This document shows positions 43,661 through 52,118 of a stretch of DNA of 64,000 nucleotides, in pieces. The position numbers and the translations under genes were made by a program. This stretch comes from Runella rosea (GTDB lineage Bacteria; Bacteroidota; Bacteroidia; Cytophagales; Spirosomataceae). The stretch lies in contig NZ_CP030850.1 in NCBI RefSeq assembly GCF_003325355.1, positions 5,077,501 to 5,141,500 of the forward strand, given 5' to 3'. How positions within the stretch are numbered: the stretch's first letter is position 1; the number at the start of each line of letters is the position of its first letter. The notes below the pieces were generated by a model, which saw nothing but the letters and a program-made list of their open reading frames with translations, was not told where the DNA came from and made no database searches.

Positions 43661-44260
43661 ATGAAAATCAATTTTGAAAAATCCCCAGATGGTTTGGTAC
43701 CTGCCGTGGTTCAGGACCACGAGACGGGCAAAGTGCTGATGTTGGGGTATATGAATGAAGAGGCCTTGGCAAAAACCGAAGCTGAAAGCGTGGTTACGTT
43801 TTTCAGCCGTAGCAAACAGCGCCTTTGGACCAAAGGCGAAACCTCTGGTAACTTTCTGAACGTTAAAGCAATTTTGGTGGATTGTGACCAAGATACGATC
43901 CTCATCAAAGCCCATCCCATTGGCCCTACCTGCCACACGGGCGCGGATACCTGCTTTTTTGAAAAGAACGAAGGCAAAGCTCCTTTCCTGAACTACCTGC
44001 AAAAGCAAATCATCCGCGAGCGAAAAAACAATCCTTCGGAGTCGTCTTATACGAGCAAATTATTCCAAAGAGGCGTAAATAAAATTGCCCAGAAAGTAGG
44101 AGAAGAAGCGGTTGAACTCGTGATTGAAGCCAAAGATACCAACGACCATTTGTTTAAAAATGAAGCTGCCGACTTACTTTTTCATTACCTCATTCTGCTC
44201 GAACAGCGCGGCATGGATTTGGACGACATCGTTGATGTGTTGAAGGAAAGACATAAATAG
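43661..44260 (+). CDS. hisIE: Bifunctional HisIE (phosphoribosyl-AMP cyclohydrolase / phosphoribosyl-ATP diphosphatase)
   Basis: This 199-residue fusion (ATG 43661) carries out the second and third steps of histidine synthesis. HisI (about 1-105) has 'VVQDHETGKVLMLGYMNEEAL', 'FFSRSKQRLWTKGETSGN', 'VDCDQDTILIKAHPIGPTCHTG' with the zinc and catalytic Cys/His/Asp residues. HisE (about 112-199) has 'YTSKLFQRGVNKIAQKVGEEAVELVIEA' and 'NEAADLLFHYLILLEQRG'. An upstream TTG at 43616 is possible but unsupported. Other his genes are not in this window, so it stands alone here. Confidence 0.96.
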   Translation: MKINFEKSPDGLVPAVVQDHETGKVLMLGYMNEEALAKTEAESVVTFFSRSKQRLWTKGETSGNFLNVKAILVDCDQDTILIKAHPIGPTCHTGADTCFFEKNEGKAPFLNYLQKQIIRERKNNPSESSYTSKLFQRGVNKIAQKVGEEAVELVIEAKDTNDHLFKNEAADLLFHYLILLEQRGMDLDDIVDVLKERHK

Positions 44261-44264
44261 CGAG

Positions 44265-44314
44265 AGTTCGCAGTCGGCGGTTTCTATAATAAAAGTTACT
44301 GCCGACTGTGAACT
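44265..44314. terminator. Hairpin between hisIE and the convergent small gene
   Basis: AGTTCGCAGTCGGC (44265-44278) pairs with GCCGACTGTGAACT (44301-44314), with one mismatch. It fills the 63-base gap between convergent genes and can act for both strands. Confidence 0.65.
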
Positions 44315-44323
44315 GATAACTAT

Positions 44324-44530
44324 TTAAGCTACTTGTCCAATAAAATAGATGCTGAGGCTTAAATGAAGTTCTTTCAATAATTGACGCTTACGGTATTCAA
44401 ATTGCTCATAGGAGAGTCTTAAGAGCGAATCAGTCGGATGCTTTTCTACCATTTCAGCATGTTGCTGAAGCAGTTGATTTACATCATTTAGCTCCTTTGC
44501 CACTACATCGGGGTGCCTAGGTTCTGTCAT
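44324..44530 (-). CDS. Small helical protein paired with the nucleotidyltransferase-like gene
   Basis: This 68-residue protein is predicted almost wholly helical ('VAKELNDVNQLLQQHAEMVEKH', 'LRLSYEQFEYRKRQLLKEL'), with a short hydrophobic end ('LSLSIYFIGQVA'). No signal peptide or known domain is seen. Its start (ATG 44530) overlaps the end of the nucleotidyltransferase-like gene by 14 bases in another frame, so the two are translationally coupled and likely act together. A small helical partner could be an antitoxin, adaptor or substrate; the sequence does not decide. Confidence 0.65.
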   Translation of the reverse strand: MTEPRHPDVVAKELNDVNQLLQQHAEMVEKHPTDSLLRLSYEQFEYRKRQLLKELHLSLSIYFIGQVA

Positions 44531-45020
44531 TTTTAAGTGTGACGGTTAATTCAACAAATCCTCTTGCATTATCTTGTCTGTCTTTTCCTAACCAATCTTT
44601 CCAATAACGTCTGACGGGTTCAGTAATTGACTGATATCTTTCATCATTTTCTGAATAAATGGCTAAAAGGTGTCCGTCAATGCAATAGTTATCTTTTGCC
44701 CCGCCAATTAAAAAAAACGGCAATAACTTTTCGATTAGCAGCTCAGTATTATCATCAAATTTAATCAAATTAACGATATCAATATCGTTTGGCTGCGATT
44801 TTGTACTGATAAAACTGCCTCCTATCCATTGTACGAAATCGTTAGAGAGAACGTCACGTATATCGTTGAGATAACGTGTATAATGGCGAAATAATTTCCC
44901 CCTTTTCTCCCCTCCGATTTTATTAACAAAGTGCTCTTCCAATAAAGGAAGTGTCAGAGGAAAAATTTGCGGAGGTATTAAATTTCCATTGGCATCAAAT
45001 TGCAACTGCATCCTACTCAT
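44517..45020 (-). CDS. Nucleotidyltransferase-like (DUF6932-type) protein
   Basis: This 167-residue protein starts at ATG 45020 (another ATG at 45011). Residues 66-82 read 'IGGSFISTKSQPNDIDIV': a G-S-F followed by D-x-D (Asp79, Asp81), the core of nucleotidyltransferase folds and close to the DUF6932 signature. Upstream segments are helical ('LTLPLLEEHFVNKIGGEKRGKLFRHYTRYL'). The third acidic ligand is not obvious, and 'NYCIDGHLLAIY' is a later strand. It overlaps the AguB-like gene by 8 bases upstream and the small helical gene by 14 downstream. Composition is more AT-rich than in its neighbours. A nucleotide-transfer role is an inference. Confidence 0.7.
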   Translation of the reverse strand: MSRMQLQFDANGNLIPPQIFPLTLPLLEEHFVNKIGGEKRGKLFRHYTRYLNDIRDVLSNDFVQWIGGSFISTKSQPNDIDIVNLIKFDDNTELLIEKLLPFFLIGGAKDNYCIDGHLLAIYSENDERYQSITEPVRRYWKDWLGKDRQDNARGFVELTVTLKNDRT

Positions 45021-45882
45021 CAATCAAACGCTTAGTAATGGGCTGGTAGCTATCAATGCGGCGGTCGCGGAGGTAAGGCCACGTGGTGCGGTAGTATTCC
45101 GTTTTATCCAAATCCAACTCTACCACTTTTACTTCTTCTTGGTCGTGCGAAGCCAAATACATGAGGCTTCCGAAAGGGTTTGACACAAATGACCCACCCC
45201 AAAACTGCTGATCGGCTTCGCGCCCTACGCGGTTGACCGACACGACATACACGCCGTTGGCCACCGAATGACTGCGCTGAATGGTTTGCCAAGCGTTGTA
45301 TTGCTCCAAATTAACGGCAGGGTCTGGCTCAGTGGTATCCCAACCGATGGCTGTGGGGTAGAACAAAATTTCGGCTCCCATCAGACTCGTAATGCGCGCC
45401 GCTTCGGGGTACCATTGGTCCCAGCAAATCAGAATGCCTAATTTTCCAAACTTGGTATCAAACACTTTGTAGCCTAAATCGCCGGGAGTGAAATAGAATT
45501 TTTCGTAATATCCTGGGTCATCGGGGATGTGCATTTTGCGGTATTTCCCCAAATAGCTACCGTCGGCGTCCAAAACGGCCGTTGTATTATGATACAGTCC
45601 AGGGGCACGTTTTTCAAATAAAGAGGCAACAATGACAATGCCAAGCTCTTTGGCCAATGCCCCAAATTGCTCGGTGGTGGGGCCAGGAATTGCCTCTCCG
45701 AGGCTGAAATTGGCGTGGTCTTCCACGTCGCAGAAATAAAGTGATTTAAACAATTCCTGCAAACACACAATTTGTGCGCCTTGCGCCGCCGCTTCACGGG
45801 TTTTGGCGATGGCTTTCTCTACATTATGATTAACATCGGCGGTGCAGCTCATTTGCACCAAACCTACTTTTACATTTCGCAT
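45013..45882 (-). CDS. aguB: N-carbamoylputrescine amidase-like carbon-nitrogen hydrolase
   Basis: This 289-residue nitrilase-superfamily enzyme matches AguB, which converts N-carbamoylputrescine to putrescine, CO2 and ammonia. The catalytic triad is visible: Glu43 ('CLQELF'), Lys116 ('GKYRKMHIPDDPGY') and Cys153 ('ILICWDQWYPE'). 'HSVANGVYVVSVNRVG' and 'FWGGSFVSNPFG' also fit the family. Agmatine deiminase is the usual neighbour, but is not in this window. Its stop overlaps the start of the nucleotidyltransferase-like gene by 8 bases. Confidence 0.9.
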   Translation of the reverse strand: MRNVKVGLVQMSCTADVNHNVEKAIAKTREAAAQGAQIVCLQELFKSLYFCDVEDHANFSLGEAIPGPTTEQFGALAKELGIVIVASLFEKRAPGLYHNTTAVLDADGSYLGKYRKMHIPDDPGYYEKFYFTPGDLGYKVFDTKFGKLGILICWDQWYPEAARITSLMGAEILFYPTAIGWDTTEPDPAVNLEQYNAWQTIQRSHSVANGVYVVSVNRVGREADQQFWGGSFVSNPFGSLMYLASHDQEEVKVVELDLDKTEYYRTTWPYLRDRRIDSYQPITKRLIDE

Positions 45883-45968
45883 GGAAAATTAACTTTGATT
45901 AGGACGTCGAAGAACGTTGGCAAGGTTTTGAACGGCAGGCGCCGAGCCCTCACCGACGATACCGATTA

Positions 45969-46003
45969 CAAAGGTAATGCGAAAACCCTTATTTATTGAC
46001 AAA
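45969..46003 (-). promoter_or_regulatory. Candidate promoter for the aguB-like gene (minus strand)
   Basis: On the minus strand TACCTTTG (45969-45976) matches the -7 consensus TAnnTTTG. A TTTG (46000-46003) lies 23 bases upstream of it, close to the -33 position. On the opposite strand, TTGACA near 45997 and TACTTTAG near 46018 form a weaker element facing the S9 peptidase gene, so the two promoters may overlap back to back. Confidence 0.4.
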
Positions 46004-46050
46004 TCCGCGAAAGTGCTTACTTTAGGGTTTAAATCAACAAACCCTTTAAG

Positions 46051-48270
46051 ATGATGTTTTTTACTAACCTATCGAGAATTGTTTTTCTGTCAACAGTTCT
46101 TTTTTATCATTCCTTCAACGGTTTTTCCCAAACCAAAGAAAAAATCGTTGCCTCCGATTTAACGCGCATCAAGCAAGTGGGTGGAATTGCCGTTTCGCCT
46201 GACGGGAAGCGGGCTGTTTATACCGTTACATCGCTTGAGCCTGCGTCAGAAGCGCTTGATTATGAATACCGAACCCACCTTTGGCTAGTGGATTTGGACG
46301 GAAAAATACCCCCACGGGCTATTACGCGGGGCAACGAAAGCGCTAGCCATCCAGTATGGAGTCCTGACGCAAAAAGCGTAGCTTTTGTACGGGCCGTCAA
46401 AGGTAAAGCGCAGATTTTTGTGATGCCGTTGGATGGTGGAGAAGCGTGGCAGTTGACCGATTACAGACACGGTGCTTCGGGGCCGCAGTTTTCGCCCGAT
46501 GGTCGTCAAATCTTATTTTCTACCAGCGCGGCGTTTTCGGCCTTGATGGCTGATTCTACCCTGAATCCGACCAAAGCGGGCCCTGCGTGGAGTTTGGAAA
46601 AGGCAGGTTTTGCCAAAAATGAGTTCCTGAAAAAAAATACTGCAAAACCCAATCCCGACGGGACGATTGAAGAAATTAGGGCGTATTTGGAAAAGGATGT
46701 AGAAGACAAAAAAGCCAAGGTCATCAATCGACTCAACTTCCAAGGCGAAGCCTCGGCGGGTCAGGAGTTGAGCTTCAGTCATTTGCTAGTCATTGATGTT
46801 AAAGAAGGTGCCAAGCCTGTTGCACTTACCAAAGGTTTTTATTCGTACGCAGGTGCCGCTTGGTCGGGCGATAGCAAACAGATTTGGTTTAGTACCCGCG
46901 CCGATAGTCTGCTTCATCCCGACCGCGACGCTGAAAGCCGCATTTGTGTCATGAACGCCGATGGTAGCGGGATGCGGACGGTTTTGGTAGAAAAAGGCCG
47001 TAATTTTGGACAGCCAACTCCCTCTCCAGATGGACAATGGCTAGCTTTCATTACCTCACAGGCTCCTGTTAAATCGGCCATACTCGACCAAGGACATTTG
47101 GGCTTTTTAAATCTAAAAACTACGGCTGCGAAATACTCCGTTAATCCTTTTGATCGTTCTCCGGGTAATCTGAAATGGGTTACGTTGACGTTTCCAAAAA
47201 ACAAGAAAGAAGTAGGTAAGGTTGAATACGTGTATTTTACAGCCTCTTCCAACGGTGGTGCACCGCTGTTTCGAGCAGTTCCGACCATTGATAAAGTAGA
47301 GCAACTTTCTGATTTTGACAGCGGTGTGACAGATTTTGATGTTCTTCCTAACAAAGTCGTTTTTGCCAAAACTGAAGTGGCCAACCCATCTGAGTTGTAT
47401 CAAGCCGATGTATTGGCAAAAAACGCCGTGAAGTTGTCGACACATAACGACTGGGTGAGCAAAAAAGCCTTGAGTATGCCCGAAAAACGGACATTCAAAA
47501 ATGAAAAAGGCCAGACCATCGAGTATTGGGTTATGAAACCGACGTTTGTGGAGGCAGGAAAAAAATATCCCTTGTTGCTCAATATGCACGGCGGTCCTAC
47601 TGCTATGTGGGGCCCTGGCGAAGCGTCAATGTGGCACGAACATCAATTCTTTTGTGCGCAGGGATACGGGGTAGTATATGCCAATCCGCGCGGTTCGGGC
47701 GGGTACGGCGTCGATTTTATGAAAGCCAATTATCGTGATTGGGGCACTGGACCCGCCGCCGATGTGTTGCGTGCCTGCGCAGATGCGGCCAAAGAAACCT
47801 GGGCTGATACTTCGCGTCAGGTCATTACGGGAGGTTCGTATGCGGGTTATCTTACGGCGTGGATTATTGCACATGATAATCGTTTCAAGGCTGCTTTTGC
47901 CCAACGCGGTGTGTACGACCTGACCACGTTTATGGGCGAGGGCAACGCGTGGCGTTTGGTGCCTGGCTATTTTGGCGGCTATCCGTGGGAAACCGAAGCC
48001 AAGCAGTCAATGGACGCGAATTCACCTTATACGTTCGTTGATAAAATAAAAACCCCGTTTCTCATCAAACACGGTGAAAATGACCTACGGACGGGCGTAA
48101 TTCAAAGCGAAATGATGTATAAATCCCTGAAAATTCTGGGCCGTGAAGTCGAATATGTGCGGATGCCCGGCGGAACACACGAGCTGAGTCGCACGGGTAA
48201 CCCGCGCCAGCGCATCGACCGGATGTTGCGTATCTATGAGTTTTTTGAACGGTACGTGGGCAAGAAGTAG
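46051..48270 (+). CDS. Exported S9-family prolyl oligopeptidase-type peptidase
   Basis: This 739-residue enzyme has a signal peptide ('VFLSTVLFYHSFNGFSQ'), a beta-propeller (about 30-470, with WD40/TolB-like repeats 'IAVSPDGKRAVYTV', 'HPVWSPDAKSVAFVRA', 'PQFSPDGRQILFST') and an alpha/beta hydrolase domain (about 480-739). The catalytic Ser596 sits in 'TGGSYAGYLTAW', Asp678 in 'HGENDLRTG' and His710 in 'PGGTHEL'. It resembles acylaminoacyl or dipeptidyl peptidases that cut short peptides in the periplasm. The neighbours do not point to a special substrate. Confidence 0.93.
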   Translation: MMFFTNLSRIVFLSTVLFYHSFNGFSQTKEKIVASDLTRIKQVGGIAVSPDGKRAVYTVTSLEPASEALDYEYRTHLWLVDLDGKIPPRAITRGNESASHPVWSPDAKSVAFVRAVKGKAQIFVMPLDGGEAWQLTDYRHGASGPQFSPDGRQILFSTSAAFSALMADSTLNPTKAGPAWSLEKAGFAKNEFLKKNTAKPNPDGTIEEIRAYLEKDVEDKKAKVINRLNFQGEASAGQELSFSHLLVIDVKEGAKPVALTKGFYSYAGAAWSGDSKQIWFSTRADSLLHPDRDAESRICVMNADGSGMRTVLVEKGRNFGQPTPSPDGQWLAFITSQAPVKSAILDQGHLGFLNLKTTAAKYSVNPFDRSPGNLKWVTLTFPKNKKEVGKVEYVYFTASSNGGAPLFRAVPTIDKVEQLSDFDSGVTDFDVLPNKVVFAKTEVANPSELYQADVLAKNAVKLSTHNDWVSKKALSMPEKRTFKNEKGQTIEYWVMKPTFVEAGKKYPLLLNMHGGPTAMWGPGEASMWHEHQFFCAQGYGVVYANPRGSGGYGVDFMKANYRDWGTGPAADVLRACADAAKETWADTSRQVITGGSYAGYLTAWIIAHDNRFKAAFAQRGVYDLTTFMGEGNAWRLVPGYFGGYPWETEAKQSMDANSPYTFVDKIKTPFLIKHGENDLRTGVIQSEMMYKSLKILGREVEYVRMPGGTHELSRTGNPRQRIDRMLRIYEFFERYVGKK

Positions 48271-48299
48271 AAAGGGTATTTTTTAAACAATTATTGCTT

Positions 48300-48456
48300 A
48301 TGGATGATGACGAAAACGTCCTAAAATCAGGCTGACAAAGATGAATTTTACGAAGAATTCATTAAGTCGCAGCAACAAATAAGAGCTGAATATGAGGACT
48401 TGAATGGTCTATTAAAGATTGCTTTAAATGAGTTAAACCATAAATTTTCACGTTAA
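48300..48456 (+). pseudogene. Small frameshifted gene (acidic/helical protein remnant)
   Basis: ATG 48300 opens 'MDDDENVLKSG' and meets TGA. Then the +1/-1 frame immediately continues with a long coding-like run to TAA 48454-48456: 'DKDEFYEEFIKSQQQIRAEY', then 'EDLNGLLKIALNELNHKF'. The second part has no ATG of its own. The join looks like a single-base indel in a small helical protein of about 48 residues. It is real damage or a sequencing error; programmed frameshifting is less likely without a slippery run. The next gene starts 3 bases after its stop. Confidence 0.55.
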
Positions 48457-48459
48457 AAA

Positions 48460-49395
48460 ATGAATAATCGCCGCACTTTCATTAAAAACTTAGGCGCTGC
48501 TGCGGGTATGGCCGCGTTTGCCCCCGAACTGTTTGCTTCTGAACCGCAAAAACTGTGGTTTCAGATTTCGTTGGCCGAATGGTCGTTACACAAAGCTATT
48601 CTCAACGAAAAAAAATTGACCAATTTAGACTTTCCCGTGGTGGCACGTAAGGAGTTTGGAATTGGTATTGTGGAATACGTCAATCAGATGTTTAAAGATA
48701 AAGCCAAAGATACGGCCTACCTCAATGACCTGCTTACGCGCTGCAAAGACAACGACGTCAAAAACCACCTCATTATGATTGACGGAGAAGGTGGCCTCGC
48801 CGAAACCGATGCCACAGTACGTAACAAAGCGGTGGATAATCACAAAAAATGGGTTGAATGTGCCAAATATCTTGGTTGCAAAACCATTCGGGTCAATTCA
48901 TTCGGACGTGGTACGGCCGAAGAAGTAGCCAAAGCGGCGGTAGATGGCCTCGGGAAATTAGGCGAATTTGCCGCACCTGTTGGTATTAATGTGATTGTTG
49001 AAAACCACGGTGGCTATTCATCCGATGGACAATGGCTTTCGAATGTCATGAAGCAGGTCAACATGAAAAACGTAGGTACACTGCCCGATTTCGGCAATTT
49101 CTGCATCAAACGCAGTAGTGGTGGTGAGTGGGGCGGTAGTTGTACAGAAGAGTACGACCGCTATAAAGGCGTGAAAGAATTGATGGCTTTTGCCAAAGGT
49201 GTAAGCGCCAAAACCAACGACTTTGACGAAAAGGGAAATGAGGCGAAAATGGACTACGCCCGTTTACTTAAAATCGTAAAAGATGCTGGATTCAAGGGAA
49301 TCATTGGTATTGAGTACGAAGGAAACGTGACGTCAGAATACGACGGCATCAAGGCCACCAAGAAGCTATTGGAGCGTGTGGGTGCAATGGTGTAA
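48460..49395 (+). CDS. Xylose isomerase-like TIM barrel protein, Tat-like leader (C)
   Basis: This 311-residue protein is a third member of the sugar phosphate isomerase/epimerase superfamily in this window. The leader 'NNRRTFIKNLGAAAGMAAF' is twin-Arg type, followed by a TIM barrel: 'FQISLAEWSLHKAIL', 'GCKTIRVNSFGRG', 'GINVIVENHGGYSSDG', 'NVGTLPDFGNFCIKR', 'KGIIGIEYEGNVTSEYDG'. The Glu in 'VENHGG', Asp in 'LPDFGN' and Glu in 'GIEYEG' are the usual metal ligands. It lies right after the frameshifted small gene. Substrate is not known. Confidence 0.85.
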   Translation: MNNRRTFIKNLGAAAGMAAFAPELFASEPQKLWFQISLAEWSLHKAILNEKKLTNLDFPVVARKEFGIGIVEYVNQMFKDKAKDTAYLNDLLTRCKDNDVKNHLIMIDGEGGLAETDATVRNKAVDNHKKWVECAKYLGCKTIRVNSFGRGTAEEVAKAAVDGLGKLGEFAAPVGINVIVENHGGYSSDGQWLSNVMKQVNMKNVGTLPDFGNFCIKRSSGGEWGGSCTEEYDRYKGVKELMAFAKGVSAKTNDFDEKGNEAKMDYARLLKIVKDAGFKGIIGIEYEGNVTSEYDGIKATKKLLERVGAMV

Positions 49396-49408
49396 AAGTG
49401 TATTTGCA

Positions 49409-49450
49409 AAAATCGGCGTGTTGAATCTTTATATTCGACACGCCGATTTT
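49409..49450. terminator. Terminator between isomerase C and the TonB receptor gene
   Basis: AAAATCGGCGTGT (49409-49421) pairs perfectly with 49438-49450 (ACACGCCGATTTT), with more pairing toward the loop. It lies in the 72-base gap of convergent genes and ends in a T-tract on both strands. Confidence 0.9.
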
Positions 49451-49467
49451 TATTTACAATAGTGTTT

Positions 49468-51939
49468 TTAAAACTCAATCACTAAGCCCAGCGCAGGCGT
49501 GAAATTGGCGTCTTCGTTGGCTAAAATGAGCGGAATGGCGTTACTTCCGTCGAGTTTGAGGGCTTGACCGTCGCTGGTTTTGAAGCCTGAATTGTCGGAA
49601 GTGCGCTCAAATGTGTATTGTGGAAAGGCTGGATTTGCGGTTAACAAAGCATTTTGAAAATCAAAAAATAAGTCAATCGACATTTTTTTGTAATTCCATT
49701 TTTTATCCACCCGGAAGTCCACGCGGCTAAATGCTTTGAGTCGTTGGCTGTTGAGGCGAGTGTAGTCTTCGGTGCCCACACCACTGGTGAGATACGTTCT
49801 TTGAGAAGTTACCAAGTCAAACGGCGTGTAGGGAGCACCGCCTTGATAGAGCCACTTTAGTCCCAATTCCCAACCCCGCTTAAATTTGTAGCCTAACTGC
49901 GTCGAAACCAGATTGCGAGTATCCCAAGCCGAGGCTACGTATTTGCCGTCTTTGCCTGTAAATTCAGACCGAAAATAAGTATAACTTAACACACCGAAGA
50001 AGTTTTTGGTGAGTTTTTGCTGCACAAAAAATTCAATTCCCCTACTTCGGCCTTTTCCAGTACTCGTCACAGCTTCGTTGCCGATGGCGCCAAAATTGCC
50101 GCCCTGATTGGCCAACGAAATGCCGTCGCGTACCGAAACGGGGTAATTATCGTACATTTTCGAGAAACCTTCGAGCGTGATGCGCGTAGTAGGCGTTGGA
50201 ATGAATTCAAGACCCGCTACCACGTGGTCAGAACGAATGTATTTGTTGGATTTATTGACGAAATTCCCATCTTGGCGGTAGCCCAAAACGGTGTAAATCG
50301 GGGTTTTGAAATAACGCCCTACCGATGCGTTCAACCGCCATTTGTCGCTCACCTGATAACTGGCCGACAGGCGCGGGCTCAGCGTTTCGAGCGGATTGTT
50401 GCCGTCGGTCGTGAAAGAATTCATGTCGGTGCGTAGGCCCGCCGAAAGATTGAGGCGGTCGTTGAGCAGTTTACGATTCACCTGCGCAAACGCGCCGTAT
50501 TTGAAGAAATCAATGGCCGTATTAAACGTCACTGTGATGCCGGGTTGGATGATTTGCCCTTGTGAGTTGGTGATTTCGCGGCGTAAGACGTTAAAAAAAT
50601 CATTGTTGTATTTGACGTATTGCAACACTGCGCCATAGCTGTACTCCCATTTTCCAATGAATTTATTGACATCAATACGTAGTTTATTCTCAATTTCCTG
50701 CGAATTGCTCTTCAGCGCGCGGTATCGTTCATCGCCCTGACGATTGTCTTCAAAGCGGTCGAGACGGTTATTAAACATATTCCTGCTCAGTGAAACATTC
50801 ATAAAACCGTTTTCAAGTAGCCGTTTCAATGAAAAACCTGTCGTATAATTCCACTGATTGATGTTGGGGTTGGAGCGTAGGATATATTCTTTTTCGGGGC
50901 TGCTTTCTTGCGGTACGGCAAAAGTGAACTCGTCGATGGCACCCACGCCGATGGCCGTTAGCGTCGTTTTTTTATTGATTTTATGGGTGACTTTGTACTG
51001 GAAATCCCAATAATTGGGTCGAATGGGCAAGTCAATGGCCTTGAATAAAAACTGCAAATACGAGCGGCGAACCGATGCCAAAAAAGTGGTCTTTGAAGAA
51101 ATCGGTCCTTCTAGCGTTCCGGCTACTTCGGTGGAGCTGACGCGGATGTTACCCTGCACACGCTCTGGATTACCTTCGCGCTGACGGAATTGAAGCACCG
51201 ACGAAAGGGCGTTGTCGTAACGGGCGTTAAAACTGCTCGAACTCAGGGTGGCATCTTCAATAAAAGATACGTTCAAAATGCCCGTTGGGCCACCTGAACT
51301 TCCCTGAGTAGCAAAGTGATTGATGACGGGTATCTCGACCCCGTCCAAATAAAATACGTTTTCATTAGGCCCACCTCCCCTGATAATCAAATCATTGCGA
51401 AAGCCGCCGACCGACCCAGCCGTCCCACCAACGCCGGGTAATACTTGAATCACCCGCGAGATGTCGAAGTTGCCACCGGGGTTGTTTTTGATTTCTTCGG
51501 TCGTTAATTTTTGGATGGAGTTGGGTGTTTCGACGGAGGCGACCGAGATGGAACGGTTAAAAACAATTTTGGTTTCGGCCAGCTGTACGGCATCTTCTTC
51601 CAGTTCAAAGTTGATTTGTTGGGCGTTGCCTGAGGTAAGCACAACGTTGAACTTACTGGTGGCTTTGTAACCGACAAAAGTGGCTTTGAGGTTGTAACTT
51701 CCTACTGGCAAACTGAGTTTAAACTTGCCTTCGGTATCTGTAGTGGTGCCTTGGTTGGTGCCTTCCACCTGAACCGTCACACCAATTAGTACTTCCTGCG
51801 TGCGTTTATCTGTGACGCTGCCGAGTATAGTACCAGTGTTTTGGGCAAACGCGGAAGCAAAGCTTAAATAGGCTACGATGAAGAAGGTAGCTAAAGCGCT
51901 GTAATTTAGTTTTTTTTTGAATGTTGACGTTGAATTCAT
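49468..51939 (-). CDS. TonB-dependent outer-membrane receptor
   Basis: This 823-residue protein has a signal peptide ('LATFFIVAYLSFASAFAQ'), a carboxypeptidase regulatory-like domain (about 35-115: 'GTILGSVTDKRTQEVLIGVTVQVEG'), a plug (about 130-235: 'NSIQKLTTEEIKNNPGGNFDISRVIQVLPGVGG', 'NDLIIRGGGPNENVFYLDGVEIP') and a long beta-barrel ending in 'ALGLVIEF'. It imports or senses a large substrate with TonB energy. No SusD-like gene is adjacent, so it is not a polysaccharide utilisation pair. It is divergent from a MarR regulator across 179 bases, which hints at regulation by that protein. Confidence 0.93.
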   Translation of the reverse strand: MNSTSTFKKKLNYSALATFFIVAYLSFASAFAQNTGTILGSVTDKRTQEVLIGVTVQVEGTNQGTTTDTEGKFKLSLPVGSYNLKATFVGYKATSKFNVVLTSGNAQQINFELEEDAVQLAETKIVFNRSISVASVETPNSIQKLTTEEIKNNPGGNFDISRVIQVLPGVGGTAGSVGGFRNDLIIRGGGPNENVFYLDGVEIPVINHFATQGSSGGPTGILNVSFIEDATLSSSSFNARYDNALSSVLQFRQREGNPERVQGNIRVSSTEVAGTLEGPISSKTTFLASVRRSYLQFLFKAIDLPIRPNYWDFQYKVTHKINKKTTLTAIGVGAIDEFTFAVPQESSPEKEYILRSNPNINQWNYTTGFSLKRLLENGFMNVSLSRNMFNNRLDRFEDNRQGDERYRALKSNSQEIENKLRIDVNKFIGKWEYSYGAVLQYVKYNNDFFNVLRREITNSQGQIIQPGITVTFNTAIDFFKYGAFAQVNRKLLNDRLNLSAGLRTDMNSFTTDGNNPLETLSPRLSASYQVSDKWRLNASVGRYFKTPIYTVLGYRQDGNFVNKSNKYIRSDHVVAGLEFIPTPTTRITLEGFSKMYDNYPVSVRDGISLANQGGNFGAIGNEAVTSTGKGRSRGIEFFVQQKLTKNFFGVLSYTYFRSEFTGKDGKYVASAWDTRNLVSTQLGYKFKRGWELGLKWLYQGGAPYTPFDLVTSQRTYLTSGVGTEDYTRLNSQRLKAFSRVDFRVDKKWNYKKMSIDLFFDFQNALLTANPAFPQYTFERTSDNSGFKTSDGQALKLDGSNAIPLILANEDANFTPALGLVIEF

Positions 51940-52044
51940 TGTTCTAGATTGTATATGTATTGCAAGATGGTTTGTGGCTAAATAAGTATTGAGACAAACA
52001 TTTTAGGTTTGATTTTGTTCTATCCATGTTTAATACAATACAAT

Positions 52045-52105
52045 AACATTCCAAATTTGAAATTGTTTGTACGAAAACAAATTAATTTTTCTATATTAGA
52101 ATGTT
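52045..52105. promoter_or_regulatory. Nested inverted repeats between TonB receptor and MarR genes
   Basis: The divergent gap holds an outer pair AACATTC (52045-52051) and GAATGTT (52099-52105). Inside it are a palindrome CAAATTTG and an inner pair TTGTTT (52063-52068) / AAACAA (52075-52080). MarR proteins bind such palindromes, so this may be the operator for the adjacent MarR gene and the receptor. It is a pattern match only. Confidence 0.4.
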
Positions 52106-52118
52106 TTCAGTTTAAAAA

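Noticed and set aside
48300..48456. Programmed frameshift in the small gene
   Set aside because: No slippery run of bases or downstream structure is seen at the join; damage or sequencing error is simpler.
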